Shown: one piece after another, positions 36,701 through 45,211 of the stretch
Position numbering within the stretch: the first letter of the stretch is position 1
How the letters are laid out: every line of letters starts with the position of its first letter
From: Tepidaquicella sp964564635
Lineage (GTDB): Bacteria > Bacteroidota > Ignavibacteria > Tepidaquicellales > Tepidaquicellaceae
NCBI GenBank assembly: GCA_964564635.1
Contig: CAZMAR010000001.1
Span: 1,020,431 to 1,084,430, forward strand
Direction of reading: 5' to 3'
Length of the DNA stretch: 64,000 bases
Translations under genes and position numbers: made by a program
The notes under the pieces: model-generated
What the model was told of the DNA's origin: nothing
What the model saw: only the letters and a program-made list of their open reading frames with translations
Database searches by the model: none

Positions 36701-36899
36701 GAGATGATAAAGCAATATATGTATCACCATTAATTTTTACTTCTGTTTGATTATAACCATTGAAAATATATTCTATCCTTATTATCTGACCTGAATTTTC
36801 CAGAACTCGCGTGCTCATACCTTCCGTAATTTGAGCAAAAGAAAAGCTACTAATTAATATTGTAATTAGTACAAATAATAAAAGTTTTGTTACGCGCAT
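33702..36899 (-). CDS. Gingipain-like C25 cysteine protease with type IX sorting domain
   Basis: The 1065-residue secreted protein has a signal peptide (residues 1-22, LITILISSFSFAQ), a C25 propeptide (about 25-215) and a caspase-like C25 catalytic domain (about 235-580). His436 lies in NYIGHGSGTSW and Cys469 in LVDVACLNGNF, the expected dyad. Two Ig-like domains follow, then a beta-sandwich region and the sorting domain with LFQNYPNPFNPVTKINF and SGVYFYRLEAG. It is predicted to cross the outer membrane by type IX secretion and degrade proteins outside. The 3' third is partly identical to the upstream paralogue. A basic-residue specificity like gingipain is not shown. Confidence 0.9.
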   Translation of the reverse strand: MRVTKLLLFVLITILISSFSFAQITEGMSTRVLENSGQIIRIEYIFNGYNQTEVKINGDTYIALSSPGFASTMIKGEPEIPIYRKSVVIPDLTAMNFRILSEETEVIPIGKIIPSKGHYTRDIDPNSIPYTFGEVYQKDEYYPGYIVKLDDPYIVRDLRGMTVQINPLQYNPVRNELKIYKKLTVELYADPSKQVINPFYRTRALTKVSNEFAPIYRELFMNYGIGVTRFDSIPEPGRMLVVCPTAYMTTIQPFVQWKQSRGLTVVVAEYPTVTGSGAAAIKTYIQNMYNSSGSVTYIVLVGDVADMPTLNGVYESAPSDPCYVKLAGTDAYPDAFISRISCQNAANINYVTQKFIRFERDIEVGAPWYNKGVGVAGPDVGGSPPYADSIRMNWVRDTLLLGGFTSVDKVNHPAQNAQDLMNVLNNGRFVLNYIGHGSGTSWSNTGFNVTNAYQLTNGWKNPFLVDVACLNGNFTLNECLAEALLRAGDTLNPKGVISAYASSTNASWVPPCDMQLGAMHLMARQYRKTAGAMAFFGVMYAMDLWGGSSGEGLKLMEQYNLFGDCSILLTRGVPLGPTIAHTPLQNTENLNGPYVVNCVITPMNNTTIIPSKTKVFWSRNSTTVYDSVLLTNTAGNNWTANIPGNGQSAIYRYYIIATDSAGRVSKLPGNAPSNVFSFIAATDTISPVITHTPITNTPKTNWPITATASVTDNMGIDSVWVRWYKNSPSNGIKHFKLVNTSGSIFSALFNSTQAEVNFNDSIFYKIYAQDNGSLHKKDSTGLYSFKIIAQATAIIGTGTVSVGYPFYTYYMDSRTDMLYLASEILAGGGAQGSIKKIGFNVISNATQTMNGFKVKMQNTTATTISSFTNTGWWVVYDSVYTVPGTGWQYINLQTPFTWDGTSNLLIEICFNNSSWTSNSTVNATAVSGLNVHNHSDLSTGDGCTQITTVGTSYTQRPNISLTIDLIVTGLENNLTGIPDKYELFQNYPNPFNPVTKINFAIPKQGMVTLKIFDILGREVAKLVNEVKPAGYYTIEFDASYLASGVYFYRLEAGSFTDVKRMVLIK
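33706..33920. repeat. Duplicated block A, copy 1 (sorting-domain DNA)
   Basis: These 215 bp are identical to 36982-37196, with no gap. They encode the last part of the type IX sorting domain of the first C25 protease. Confidence 0.95.
34246..34759. repeat. Duplicated block B, copy 1
   Basis: These 514 bp are identical to 37522-38035. They encode part of the Ig-like and beta-sandwich domains. Block B is separated from block A by about 325 bp in which the two copies differ at many sites. Confidence 0.95.
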
Positions 36900-36977
36900 T
36901 TTTGTTAAATTAATTTTAGGAAGTTCATTTAATTTATATATAATATTTTTCTATATCAATATTAAAATAAATTTATT

Positions 36978-39900
36978 TTACTTAATCAGAACCATTCTTT
37001 TTACATCTGTAAAACTACCAGCTTCCAATCTGTAGAAATATACTCCACTTGCAAGATATGATGCATCAAATTCTATTGTATAATATCCAGCAGGTTTTAC
37101 TTCATTTACAAGCTTCGCTACTTCTCTACCAAGTATATCAAATATTTTCAATGTTACCATTCCCTGTTTTGGTATAGCAAAATTTATCTTTGTTACTGGA
37201 TTAAACGGATTTGGATAGTTTTGAGATAGTTCATATCTTTCAGGAATAGAAACAGTTTTGTTTTCCGCACCAGTTATAACTAAATCAATTATTAAAGATA
37301 TATTCGGTCTTGCAGTGTAAGAAGAACTGGGTGTTGTAATATCTACACAGCCATCACCACTTGATAAATCACTATGATTATGAAGATTTGTACCAGTAGC
37401 TGAAGTTGCGTTAACAGTAGAATTTGAAGTCCAGCTGGAATTGTTGTAACAAATTTCAATGAGTATATTACTTGTTCCATCCCAGTTAAATGGAGACTGC
37501 AAATTAATATATTGCCATCCAGTACCTGGTACAGTGTAAACACTATCATATACGACCCACCAGCCAGTGTTAGTAAATGATGATATAGTCGTCGCCGTTG
37601 TGTTTTGCATCTTTACTTTAAATCCATTCATCGTTTGAGTTGCATTAGAAATTACATTAAAGCCTATCTTCTTTATACTCCCCTGCGCTCCTCCTCCAGC
37701 AAGTATCTCACTTGCTAAATATAACATATCTGTCCTGGAGTCCATATAATATGTGTAGAATGGATATCCTACTGACACAGTACCCGTTCCAATTATTGCT
37801 GTTGCCTGAGCAATGATTTTAAATGAATATAATCCTGTTGAATCTTTTTTATGTAATGAACCATTGTCCTGGGCATAAATCTTATAAAATATAGAATCAT
37901 TGAAATTAACTTCTGCCTGTGTTGAATTAAATAAAGCAGAAAATATACTACCTGATGTATTCACAAGTTTGAAATGTTTAATTCCATTAGAAGGAGAGTT
38001 CTTATACCATCTTACCCACACAGAATCAATTCCCAAATTATCCGTAACTGTTGCCGTAACCGCAACTGGCCAATTTGTCTTGGGAGTATTTGTAATAGGG
38101 GTATGTGTAATTACCGGACTTGTTGTATCGGGTGAAGCAACAAAAGAAAAATAATTGGTTGGTGCACCTATTGGCAGAATAGTTACTCTTCCCGCAGAAT
38201 CTTTAGTGGTTATATAGTATTTATATATTGCTGGTTGTCCATTTCCTGGAATATTTCCAGTCCAATTATTTCCACCGGTATTTGTCATATTCAAACTATC
38301 AAACGTTGATGTCCTTGTCCAGAATAATTTAGTCCAGAGAATACTACTACCAGCTGGAGTAACGGTACAATTTACAACATATGGACCATTTAGGTTTTCA
38401 GTATTTGGAAGTGGAGTGTGTGAAATAGCAGGACCATAAGATAATTGATAAATAGAAGGGTCACCCATACAATTATACATTTCAAGATATCTCTGCATTG
38501 TCGGGGTTATTGAACCAAAGTACTGTACAAGATAAACTTTTCCCTTAACAAAGTTTTCTGCATTTCTTTTTAAATTGTCATTGAACAGTGCTTTTACAAC
38601 TCTTCTCTCAAGAATATCATCTTCATCCCAATAAGAATTAACAGATGAGCCCCAGAAGACTACTCCTGCTTTGGGAATTCTAATCCAGGTTTCTGCAAAA
38701 CATTCACCTGATATGTGAAATGACCCAGTAACACAAGCGTAAGAGTATACGAAAGGATATATTGTATTATTCAAGGCATTTACATTCGCCTGTGAGAAAG
38801 GAGGACCATCTGCCCAAGAAGTTTCAGAACCGTGTCCTGAATAAATTGCAAATATTTTATTTGAATCAAGTGAAGCAGAAACCATAGCAGTAGTAGCACC
38901 GTAATAAGAATAGAGCTTTGTATTAACAGTAAAATTATTTGGAATGAAAAATGTATCTATAACATAATTATGTGTTCCTTCAGTAATTGTATGATTATCG
39001 GTAGATGCCATAAAAACATTTTTTCTCCATAGATTATTTATATTGCTTTCCATAAAAATCGTCTTATTGATAATATTGCTCAATTGCGTAAGGTTTTGAA
39101 TCGGAAATCTTCCAAGGAAAGCATCTACCCATAAATCCCCCCCTTCAAGCAATGCATAATTCCAGTCTGTATGCGGTGTTCCTTCTCCACCACCAATCCA
39201 ATCTGGAATTTTATCCACATCTCCCACCAGTAAAATAAATTCTGGTCTTGTATTTATGTTATTATATAAAGTTTGTATATAATTCTTTATTGCTGTATTT
39301 GTTGTTCCTGTAACATTTGTATTAACAACCGTTACATTATACCCCAAACCTTGCTTGTGTGTTACTAACGGAGTCAGCCCACTTTCAAAATCAGGAGCGG
39401 TAATAATTAAATAATTATTCGTACCTGTAGTTCTTTCTGCTTGATAATTAACAAAAACACTTGAAAGAAATTTTCCCATTGCTTCTTGGGGTATAAAGTT
39501 TAGTTCCGGGGAAGTCTTGAGTTTTATTTTTATTGATGCTGTTTCCGTAATAAATAACTTATTTTCAGATGGGTTGTAAGCAAACGGATATAATGTTATC
39601 ATTACTCCTTTCGCACCACCAATAACAAATGGTTCTGAAATTCTAATCATTGGTTCATCTATGTTTCCCTTGCTGTTGTAATAATCTCTATCAATAGTGA
39701 AAGGTCTATCCTTATAAGGTTTACTCTTTTCCCACGGCATCTGTGTTGGATAAATCTTTGCATCTAATATCTTTATCGTTTTATCCTGTAAGATTATTGA
39801 ATACTCAGGTAACAATTCGTTCTTTCCGATTAATAAAAAGAAACTTACTTGAGGTAATTGTGGTTTTCCAATTTCAGGAGTTATTCCATATTCGGGAATA

Positions 39901-40079
39901 GATAAAACTGTGAATCTTTCTGAATTTACATTAATATCTTTGAAATAATATTCTGGTATATTGAATTTAATAGTATAACCATCGGCATCTCTAAGTAAAG
40001 TAACCCCCTTAGGAGGTTCTCCTGCAAATGTTGAAAGACATATTGCAAACAACAGAATAATGAAAAATGCTTTTTTCAT
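36978..40079 (-). CDS. Gingipain-like C25 cysteine protease paralogue with type IX sorting domain
   Basis: The 1033-residue protein has a signal peptide (about 1-19), a C25 propeptide and a catalytic domain with His416 in IYSGHGSETSW and Cys449 in YSYACVTGSF. Ig-like modules and a sorting domain (LSQNYPNPFNPVTKINF) nearly identical to those of the downstream paralogue follow. The catalytic halves differ strongly, so the duplication of the whole gene is old but its 3' parts were recently homogenised. The two genes are 78 bp apart and probably co-transcribed. Substrates may differ while the secretion and domain tail is shared. Confidence 0.9.
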   Translation of the reverse strand: MKKAFFIILLFAICLSTFAGEPPKGVTLLRDADGYTIKFNIPEYYFKDINVNSERFTVLSIPEYGITPEIGKPQLPQVSFFLLIGKNELLPEYSIILQDKTIKILDAKIYPTQMPWEKSKPYKDRPFTIDRDYYNSKGNIDEPMIRISEPFVIGGAKGVMITLYPFAYNPSENKLFITETASIKIKLKTSPELNFIPQEAMGKFLSSVFVNYQAERTTGTNNYLIITAPDFESGLTPLVTHKQGLGYNVTVVNTNVTGTTNTAIKNYIQTLYNNINTRPEFILLVGDVDKIPDWIGGGEGTPHTDWNYALLEGGDLWVDAFLGRFPIQNLTQLSNIINKTIFMESNINNLWRKNVFMASTDNHTITEGTHNYVIDTFFIPNNFTVNTKLYSYYGATTAMVSASLDSNKIFAIYSGHGSETSWADGPPFSQANVNALNNTIYPFVYSYACVTGSFHISGECFAETWIRIPKAGVVFWGSSVNSYWDEDDILERRVVKALFNDNLKRNAENFVKGKVYLVQYFGSITPTMQRYLEMYNCMGDPSIYQLSYGPAISHTPLPNTENLNGPYVVNCTVTPAGSSILWTKLFWTRTSTFDSLNMTNTGGNNWTGNIPGNGQPAIYKYYITTKDSAGRVTILPIGAPTNYFSFVASPDTTSPVITHTPITNTPKTNWPVAVTATVTDNLGIDSVWVRWYKNSPSNGIKHFKLVNTSGSIFSALFNSTQAEVNFNDSIFYKIYAQDNGSLHKKDSTGLYSFKIIAQATAIIGTGTVSVGYPFYTYYMDSRTDMLYLASEILAGGGAQGSIKKIGFNVISNATQTMNGFKVKMQNTTATTISSFTNTGWWVVYDSVYTVPGTGWQYINLQSPFNWDGTSNILIEICYNNSSWTSNSTVNATSATGTNLHNHSDLSSGDGCVDITTPSSSYTARPNISLIIDLVITGAENKTVSIPERYELSQNYPNPFNPVTKINFAIPKQGMVTLKIFDILGREVAKLVNEVKPAGYYTIEFDASYLASGVYFYRLEAGSFTDVKRMVLIK
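36982..37196. repeat. Duplicated block A, copy 2
   Basis: Identical to 33706-33920 over 215 bp; encodes the sorting-domain end of the second C25 protease. Confidence 0.95.
37522..38035. repeat. Duplicated block B, copy 2
   Basis: Identical to 34246-34759 over 514 bp, without indels; encodes part of the Ig-like and beta-sandwich domains. Confidence 0.95.
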
Positions 40080-40130
40080 TTCTTGATGAATTAATATTTA
40101 AAAAAAAATTTTTAAGAGTTGAAGATAAAT

Positions 40131-40607
40131 TTAATTATTAAGATTGGAAATTATCTCGTTGACCTTTTCGGGAGTAAGTTTTGTATATATTTTATCATTT
40201 ACCATCATTGCTGGTCCCATATCACACATACCAAGGCAATTTGTATATTCAAGAGTAAATTTTTTATCCTTTGAAGTTTCACCAAAGTTAGTTTTGGTTG
40301 CATTTTCGATAGCCTTTTCAACTTCTGCTTTCCCTGATATATCACAAATAATAGTTTTACAGAGTCTAATTATGTATTCTCCTTTTGGCTCAGAACTTAA
40401 AAATGAATAAAAAGAAATTACTCCAAAAACTTCAACGGGATGTATATCAAGTAAACGAGCAACTTCCTGCTGCGCGTAACTTGAAATATAAGAATATTTT
40501 TTCTGTATTGCTTGTAGAATAGGCAATAATGCAGAGCGGTCATTACCAAAATGACTTACATAACTTTCTATTTCTTTAGTGAGTTCACTTTTATTTTCTT
40601 TTTCCAT
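40131..40607 (-). CDS. NuoE/HydC-like [2Fe-2S] protein (second copy)
   Basis: From the ATG at 40607 the protein has 158 residues; a TTG at 40616 would add three. It has the helical N-terminal part and the thioredoxin-like [2Fe-2S] domain of NuoE, with ligands Cys83 and Cys88 (LCKTIIC) and Cys124 and Cys128 (NCLGMC). NuoE-type subunits pass electrons to or from a NuoF-type flavoprotein. It is paralogous to 49750-50217 but lies outside the hydrogenase operon, 10 bp after a single-domain response regulator. It could be an alternative subunit for the NuoF at 47499-49331 or a redox input for the regulator. Confidence 0.87.
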   Translation of the reverse strand: MEKENKSELTKEIESYVSHFGNDRSALLPILQAIQKKYSYISSYAQQEVARLLDIHPVEVFGVISFYSFLSSEPKGEYIIRLCKTIICDISGKAEVEKAIENATKTNFGETSKDKKFTLEYTNCLGMCDMGPAMMVNDKIYTKLTPEKVNEIISNLNN

Positions 40608-40617
40608 ATAATGCAAA

Positions 40618-40986
40618 TTATTTATTCAATAGCTTATTAACTTTTTCAATTAAAGAATCAGGTGAAATTGGCTTTTCAACAAAATCATCAACAGGAACAA
40701 TATCACCTTTATCAAAATCCATTCCCATCGTTTTTGAAACAGATGTATACATTATAATTGGTGTTTTTATGTTCTCTTTTCTTAATCTTTGAGCAAGGAA
40801 AAACCCATCATCAGGTTCATTCATCATAACATCAAGGATTATCAAGTCAGGTTTTTTATTAAGTATAAGATCATAGCCTTCTTCAGGCGTACCTGCTGTA
40901 ATAACATTATGCCCCTTTGCTGTTAAGACAAGCGTGCTTGCTTCCCTTATATCAGGGTCATCATCAATTACAACAATTAATGCCAT
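40618..40986 (-). CDS. Single-domain response regulator (CheY-like)
   Basis: The 122-residue protein is only a receiver domain. It has the acidic pocket VIDDDPD, the phospho-acceptor Asp52 in IILDVMM, Thr/Ser near MYTSVSK and Lys in FVEKPISP. No output domain is attached, so it must act by protein contact or phosphotransfer. A strong AGGAGG lies 6 bases before the ATG. It is the first gene of a two-gene operon with the NuoE-like protein, which links signalling to electron transfer. Confidence 0.92.
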   Translation of the reverse strand: MALIVVIDDDPDIREASTLVLTAKGHNVITAGTPEEGYDLILNKKPDLIILDVMMNEPDDGFFLAQRLRKENIKTPIIMYTSVSKTMGMDFDKGDIVPVDDFVEKPISPDSLIEKVNKLLNK

Positions 40987-41330
40987 AATTCCTCCTGAAA
41001 AATATTTTATTTTATATATTAAAGATATTAAATATATAAGATTAATACCATACTAAAATAAATTATAGTTTTGAATATAATTTTTTTAATTTTTGATAAA
41101 TTCAACCAGATATACCATTATTAAATCAAAAAAGAATCTTGAAATTAAACATAGAATAGATTTTTAAAAAATTAGCCAACTCAATATGATTACAATTTAA
41201 TGTTCCTGAAAAATAGAATCATTAAAAATTATAATCATAAATCTATTAAATAATTACATTTTTTTTCATTAGCAATCAATATCATTTAATTTTAATAAAT
41301 TAATAAATAAATTTGTAAAAATTTAATATT
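40987..41330. other. AT-rich divergent intergenic region
   Basis: These 344 bp separate the response-regulator operon (minus) from the TM1266-like gene (plus). Apart from the AGGAGG ribosome site at the left edge I see no gene, RNA or clear operator. Confidence 0.6.
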
Positions 41331-41588
41331 ATGGAAAAAACAATATTACTGATACTCGTGGGAAAAAGAAAAGACGCAGCAGTGAATGTACAAAAATTGC
41401 TTACCGCATGGGGCTGTCTGATTAAAACGCGGCTCGGAATTCACGACGGAATACTTGAAAATTGTTCTGATGAAGGCTTAATTATTTGTGAGCTATATGG
41501 GACCAAAGAACAAAAGGAGGAGTTGGCTCGAAAAATGGAATTGATCGAAGGAGTAAAATCCAAATTAGTAGATTTAAAGCTCCCTTAA
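41331..41588 (+). CDS. TM1266-like small ACT-fold protein (iron-only hydrogenase system regulator family)
   Basis: The 85-residue protein matches the ferredoxin/ACT-like TM1266 family in length and pattern (LLILVGKRKDAAVNVQKLL, TRLGIHDG, LEGTKEQ-like LYGTKEQKEELARKM, and a LIEGVKSK end). TM1266 members are annotated as putative regulators of iron-only hydrogenase systems because they occur beside hyd maturation genes. Here it lies near a [NiFe]-hydrogenase operon that contains a degenerate [FeFe]-like protein. The mechanism is unknown; no DNA-binding part is visible. Confidence 0.72.
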   Translation: MEKTILLILVGKRKDAAVNVQKLLTAWGCLIKTRLGIHDGILENCSDEGLIICELYGTKEQKEELARKMELIEGVKSKLVDLKLP

Positions 41589-41708
41589 CATTACACCAAA
41601 TATAGCAATTATTCCATTTATTTCTTCTCCTTCGCACTTTCACTTTTATTTCTAAAAATTTTTTTGAAATTCATAAACTTTCAAATTCATTAAATAAAAA
41701 ATATATTT

Positions 41709-42539
41709 ATGAGAAAACTCGTTATTTTACTTTTTGCAATTTTATTCCTTGTCTCAACCGCTTATTCTCAAAGCAGTTCTAAAAGATTCAAAAAACCAAT
41801 TGTTATGATAGAAACTTACGGTGGATATAATTTTCCAATGCATGATTTAAGTGGTAGTGAAATAGGAGAGTTTTATAATTTCCAAAGCTATGGGGTTACA
41901 AATGGATTCTCAACAGGATTTACTGTAAAATTTTCAGTTGCTACTTTAGATAAAAGCCAGTTCAGGGTTTATACCAATATTGGATATTCTCAGTTTACAA
42001 GGTCGCAAAACAATGCTTATACTAATGCAGGATGGATTACCCCTACTTACCCATCCTGGCCTATAGGGGATACTTTACCTCATAATAAAACTTCAGGTAG
42101 TAGTTTTGCAAGAATTAATATTCCTTATGGAGCAGTTGGATTTGAGTATGCAATTTTTGTTGATCCACTTTTGAAATCACATTTCAATTTTGGACTTGAA
42201 ATAAATATGAGTGCAATTTTCGGAAGATATTATAACGATACAATAAACACTTCCGACCCAATCGAGCCATATCGTTCAATAAAAGAAAATTTTAGATTTG
42301 GATTTGCTTTAAATGCTGCTTATAATTACAGACTCGCTGAAATGTTCGGAATGACTTTCGGACTTCGATATACGTTAAATAATTTAATTGGGAGAACTAC
42401 TAAAATATCAGATGATTCCAGTATATATTTAAATGATGATGAAAATCCATCTATTAACCCAAAACTTACATCATCACGAATAATTGGTAGTTTATCAATT
42501 TACGCTGGTGTTAATTTTTATATTGGCTCCCGCAAATAA
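41709..42539 (+). CDS. Outer-membrane beta-barrel protein of unknown function
   Basis: The 276-residue protein has a signal peptide (MRKLVILLFAILFLVSTAYS). Alternating hydrophobic/polar strands rich in aromatic residues and glycine follow, beginning IVMIETYGGYNFPM, with repeated FGFAL/FGLRY-like strands and a C-terminal SIYAGVNFYIGSR typical of outer-membrane beta-barrels. I recognise no specific transporter or enzyme family. It is followed by a strong terminator shared with the hydrogenase operon. Confidence 0.75.
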   Translation: MRKLVILLFAILFLVSTAYSQSSSKRFKKPIVMIETYGGYNFPMHDLSGSEIGEFYNFQSYGVTNGFSTGFTVKFSVATLDKSQFRVYTNIGYSQFTRSQNNAYTNAGWITPTYPSWPIGDTLPHNKTSGSSFARINIPYGAVGFEYAIFVDPLLKSHFNFGLEINMSAIFGRYYNDTINTSDPIEPYRSIKENFRFGFALNAAYNYRLAEMFGMTFGLRYTLNNLIGRTTKISDDSSIYLNDDENPSINPKLTSSRIIGSLSIYAGVNFYIGSRK

Positions 42540-42571
42540 TCAATCTAAAGAAATAAAAACAGTAAAAAAAT

Positions 42572-42607
42572 AAAAAAGCAGATTTAATTTTTCGAATCTG
42601 CTTTTTT
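42572..42607. terminator. Bidirectional intrinsic terminator
   Basis: A perfect 13-bp stem (AAAAAAGCAGATT with its complement) and a 10-base loop lie between the convergent barrel gene and the 3' end of the hydrogenase operon. T runs on each strand make it functional both ways. Confidence 0.9.
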
Positions 42608-42663
42608 AATAAAACTTAAATAATAGAAAAATCTCTACGAACAAATATTCATTTCAAAAAAAT

Positions 42664-44142
42664 TTAAAATCTCTTTATCGATTGAACTATGTCGCCATTA
42701 GGCTCTCTAATATTAATCTCAAGAGGCATTTCGCCCGGCAAGGTATGAGTAGCACATCCAAAACAGGGATCATAAGCACGGAATGCCATTTCAATTTTAT
42801 TCAATAATCCTTCGGTAATTTCCACACCTTTCTTAATCAAACCTTCGGCAGCCTTTTTAATAGACATAGAAATGGCTGCATGATTATTTGTTGTTCCAAC
42901 AATCAGATTCGCTTTAGTTACAATACCCTTTTCATCTGTTATGTAATGATGGGTTAATGTCCCTCTTGGTGCTTCAACAATACCAATACCTTCGGTTGGA
43001 ATTTCCGTCGGTAAAACACGATATTCCTGTGAAGTAATTTCCGGATCTTTAATTAATTCCATCACTCGTTCTGCAGCATACTGGAGTTCTATTATTCTTG
43101 CCCAGTGCGTTGCAAGTGTATGATGAACTGGTTTTTTACCAGACCTGTCTCCAGTTAGTGTTTCGTAATACTTTTCATATTCAGCTTGAGCAAGAGGTGT
43201 TGCCATTCCATCAGATGCATTTAATCTGGACAACGGAGTTGCTCTATAAACACCACTGTCTTTACCATCTACAAATCCTTTCCAACCAACTTTCTTCAAA
43301 TATGGGTACTTGAGATAGTTCCAACTTTCTACATGTTCCGCAATATGTTCAAGATAATCCTTAGGCTCATATTTACAAAATTCATTTCCATCTGGGTCAA
43401 CCACTCTCACTTTACCATCATAGAAATTAACTTTGTTGTTTTCATCCACCAGTCCCATATAATAAGTTTGGTGAATATAGGGGCCATTTAAAATTAAATC
43501 GACATAAGCGGAATTTTTAAGAACAACATCCTCAAATATTTTAAATGTAAATTGTCCAAAATCGACCATATATTGAGCATATTCTTCAAATTTCTTTCTC
43601 TCTTCCTCAGTAAGTCCTTTTGAAACACCGCCAGGAATAGCAGTTACCTGATGAATTTTTTTACCACCCAGAGTTTGAATTATTTCCTGACATCTTGCAC
43701 GTAACCCAATTACTTTTCCTCCTGCTTCGAGTCCTACTTTTTTAATTAAACCGAGTATATTTCTTTCTGCTGGTGGCGCATCAGGACCACAGACAAAATC
43801 AGGACCAGCAAGTGCATAAAAGTGAACTGTATGGTCAGCAGTGAAAAATGTATTATATAGAAGTTCTCTAAGCTTTTTACCAGCAGACGGTATTGTTACT
43901 TTATAAACAGCATCACAAGCTTTTGCTGCAGCCATATGGTGTGCTTCAGGACATACCCCACAGATTCTTGTCGTAATCCTTGGCATTTCTTCTATGGGCC
44001 TTCCAACAACAAACTGTTCAAAACCTCTCAGTTCGGGAATCTGCAAATAACAATTTGCTACCTCGCCTTCATCATTTAGAAATATATCAATCTTTCCGTG
44101 TCCCTCCAGCCTTGTTATTGGGTCTATTTTTATTTGTTTCAT
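42664..44142 (-). CDS. mvhA: [NiFe]-hydrogenase large subunit (group 3, MvhA/HydL-like)
   Basis: This 492-residue catalytic subunit has the N-terminal nickel pair Cys61 and Cys64 in TTRICGVCPEAHH, and the C-terminal pair Cys460 and Cys463 in AYDPCFGCATH. A further 26 residues after His466 are the likely peptide removed by the maturation protease, whose gene is the first in the same operon. MvhA-like LEGHGKIDIFLN and PEAHHMAAAKACD indicate a cytoplasmic group 3 enzyme (3c or a close bifurcating type) rather than a membrane uptake enzyme. It is the last gene of the operon, behind the small subunit by 60 bp. Confidence 0.94.
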   Translation of the reverse strand: MKQIKIDPITRLEGHGKIDIFLNDEGEVANCYLQIPELRGFEQFVVGRPIEEMPRITTRICGVCPEAHHMAAAKACDAVYKVTIPSAGKKLRELLYNTFFTADHTVHFYALAGPDFVCGPDAPPAERNILGLIKKVGLEAGGKVIGLRARCQEIIQTLGGKKIHQVTAIPGGVSKGLTEEERKKFEEYAQYMVDFGQFTFKIFEDVVLKNSAYVDLILNGPYIHQTYYMGLVDENNKVNFYDGKVRVVDPDGNEFCKYEPKDYLEHIAEHVESWNYLKYPYLKKVGWKGFVDGKDSGVYRATPLSRLNASDGMATPLAQAEYEKYYETLTGDRSGKKPVHHTLATHWARIIELQYAAERVMELIKDPEITSQEYRVLPTEIPTEGIGIVEAPRGTLTHHYITDEKGIVTKANLIVGTTNNHAAISMSIKKAAEGLIKKGVEITEGLLNKIEMAFRAYDPCFGCATHTLPGEMPLEINIREPNGDIVQSIKRF

Positions 44143-44202
44143 ATATTTGATTTTTTACTTTTCAGAAAATTAATTTCTAAATCTTTAATGCTATATACTA
44201 AT

Positions 44203-45183
44203 TTATTTTTCTTTAGGTTGAATTCTTTTCAATATCGAATGAGCAAGAGAAAACCTGTAAAATGTACCAAGCGGGTCCGCAATAGTTTTTATTATTTCCT
44301 GCATCTCATTTGGGTCAAGAGTATCTATTACAGAACTGAGTGCAGATACCATTTTAGCACCCTGGTCTAAAACATTCGGGGGCGGTCCATAACATCCTCT
44401 ACAGCCAATATTTGCTCTAACACATAAAGCATCACAACCACTTCTGGTAGCAGGTCCCATACACAAAATACCCTGATCTAAGAGACATTCATTAGGATCG
44501 GGAATAATTTCCTGCGGTCTATAAAACTTTTTGATTTTCTTTTCTTTTCTCTCTCGAGGACATTCATCACAGCAGGTTTTATCACCAGCACCCAAAACAG
44601 TTCCTTTTGGGGGAAACGGTTTTCCATTTTTAATAATGTCTACAACAGCATCAATTACATTTGCAATCTGAAATGATTGTGGCGGACAGCCGGGGACATA
44701 ATAATCTACATCAACAACCTGGTCAAGGGCCTTAACTGTATTCCAGAATTCCGGTATTTCAATTTCCCCTTCTGGCATATGGGTTAGCGGAACAGGATAC
44801 ACTCCTTTAGATGCTTCATCAACAGATTGACTATTTTTATAGACAAATTCAAAAATAGAATTTTTATCATAAAAATTAGCCAAGCCGGGAATACACCCTT
44901 CGTGTGCACAGGAACCAAAAGCAACAAGGATTTTAGATTTTTTTCTCAATAGTTTTGCCAGATATTCATTCTCTGAGGTCCTGATTGCACCGTTAAATAG
45001 ACATAAATCTATCTCACCATCAGCCATAGCTTCAACATCTTTATACTTAAAATCCATCAAACATGGCCAGAAAACAATATCGAAGAATTCATCAACTTCA
45101 AGAATTTTTAATTCAATATCAACAACAGCAATTTCACATCCACCACAGGATGCAGCCCAGTATAAAGCAAGTTTTGGTTTCAT
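44203..45183 (-). CDS. mvhG: [NiFe]-hydrogenase small subunit (MvhG/HydS-like) with extra C-terminal Fe-S region
   Basis: The 326-residue small subunit carries the proximal [4Fe-4S] ligands Cys13 and Cys16 (AASCGGCEIA), then FGSCAHEGC and VPGCPPQ. It lacks a Tat signal, as expected for a cytoplasmic group 3 enzyme. The C-terminal part adds further cysteines (CLLDQGILCMGPATRSGC and IGCRGCYGPP), typical of MvhG-type subunits that hand electrons on to MvhD or an Hdr-type flavoprotein. It passes electrons from the nickel site. It follows mvhD by 28 bp. Confidence 0.92.
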   Translation of the reverse strand: MKPKLALYWAASCGGCEIAVVDIELKILEVDEFFDIVFWPCLMDFKYKDVEAMADGEIDLCLFNGAIRTSENEYLAKLLRKKSKILVAFGSCAHEGCIPGLANFYDKNSIFEFVYKNSQSVDEASKGVYPVPLTHMPEGEIEIPEFWNTVKALDQVVDVDYYVPGCPPQSFQIANVIDAVVDIIKNGKPFPPKGTVLGAGDKTCCDECPRERKEKKIKKFYRPQEIIPDPNECLLDQGILCMGPATRSGCDALCVRANIGCRGCYGPPPNVLDQGAKMVSALSSVIDTLDPNEMQEIIKTIADPLGTFYRFSLAHSILKRIQPKEK

Positions 45184-45211
45184 TTTCTATAATTAAAGTT
45201 ACACAAAAAAT

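Noticed and set aside
34624..38154. Two near-identical plus-strand open frames (34624-34941 and 37900-38154)
   Set aside because: They are antisense to the duplicated block of the C25 protease genes; their similarity follows from the DNA duplication, not from a gene family.
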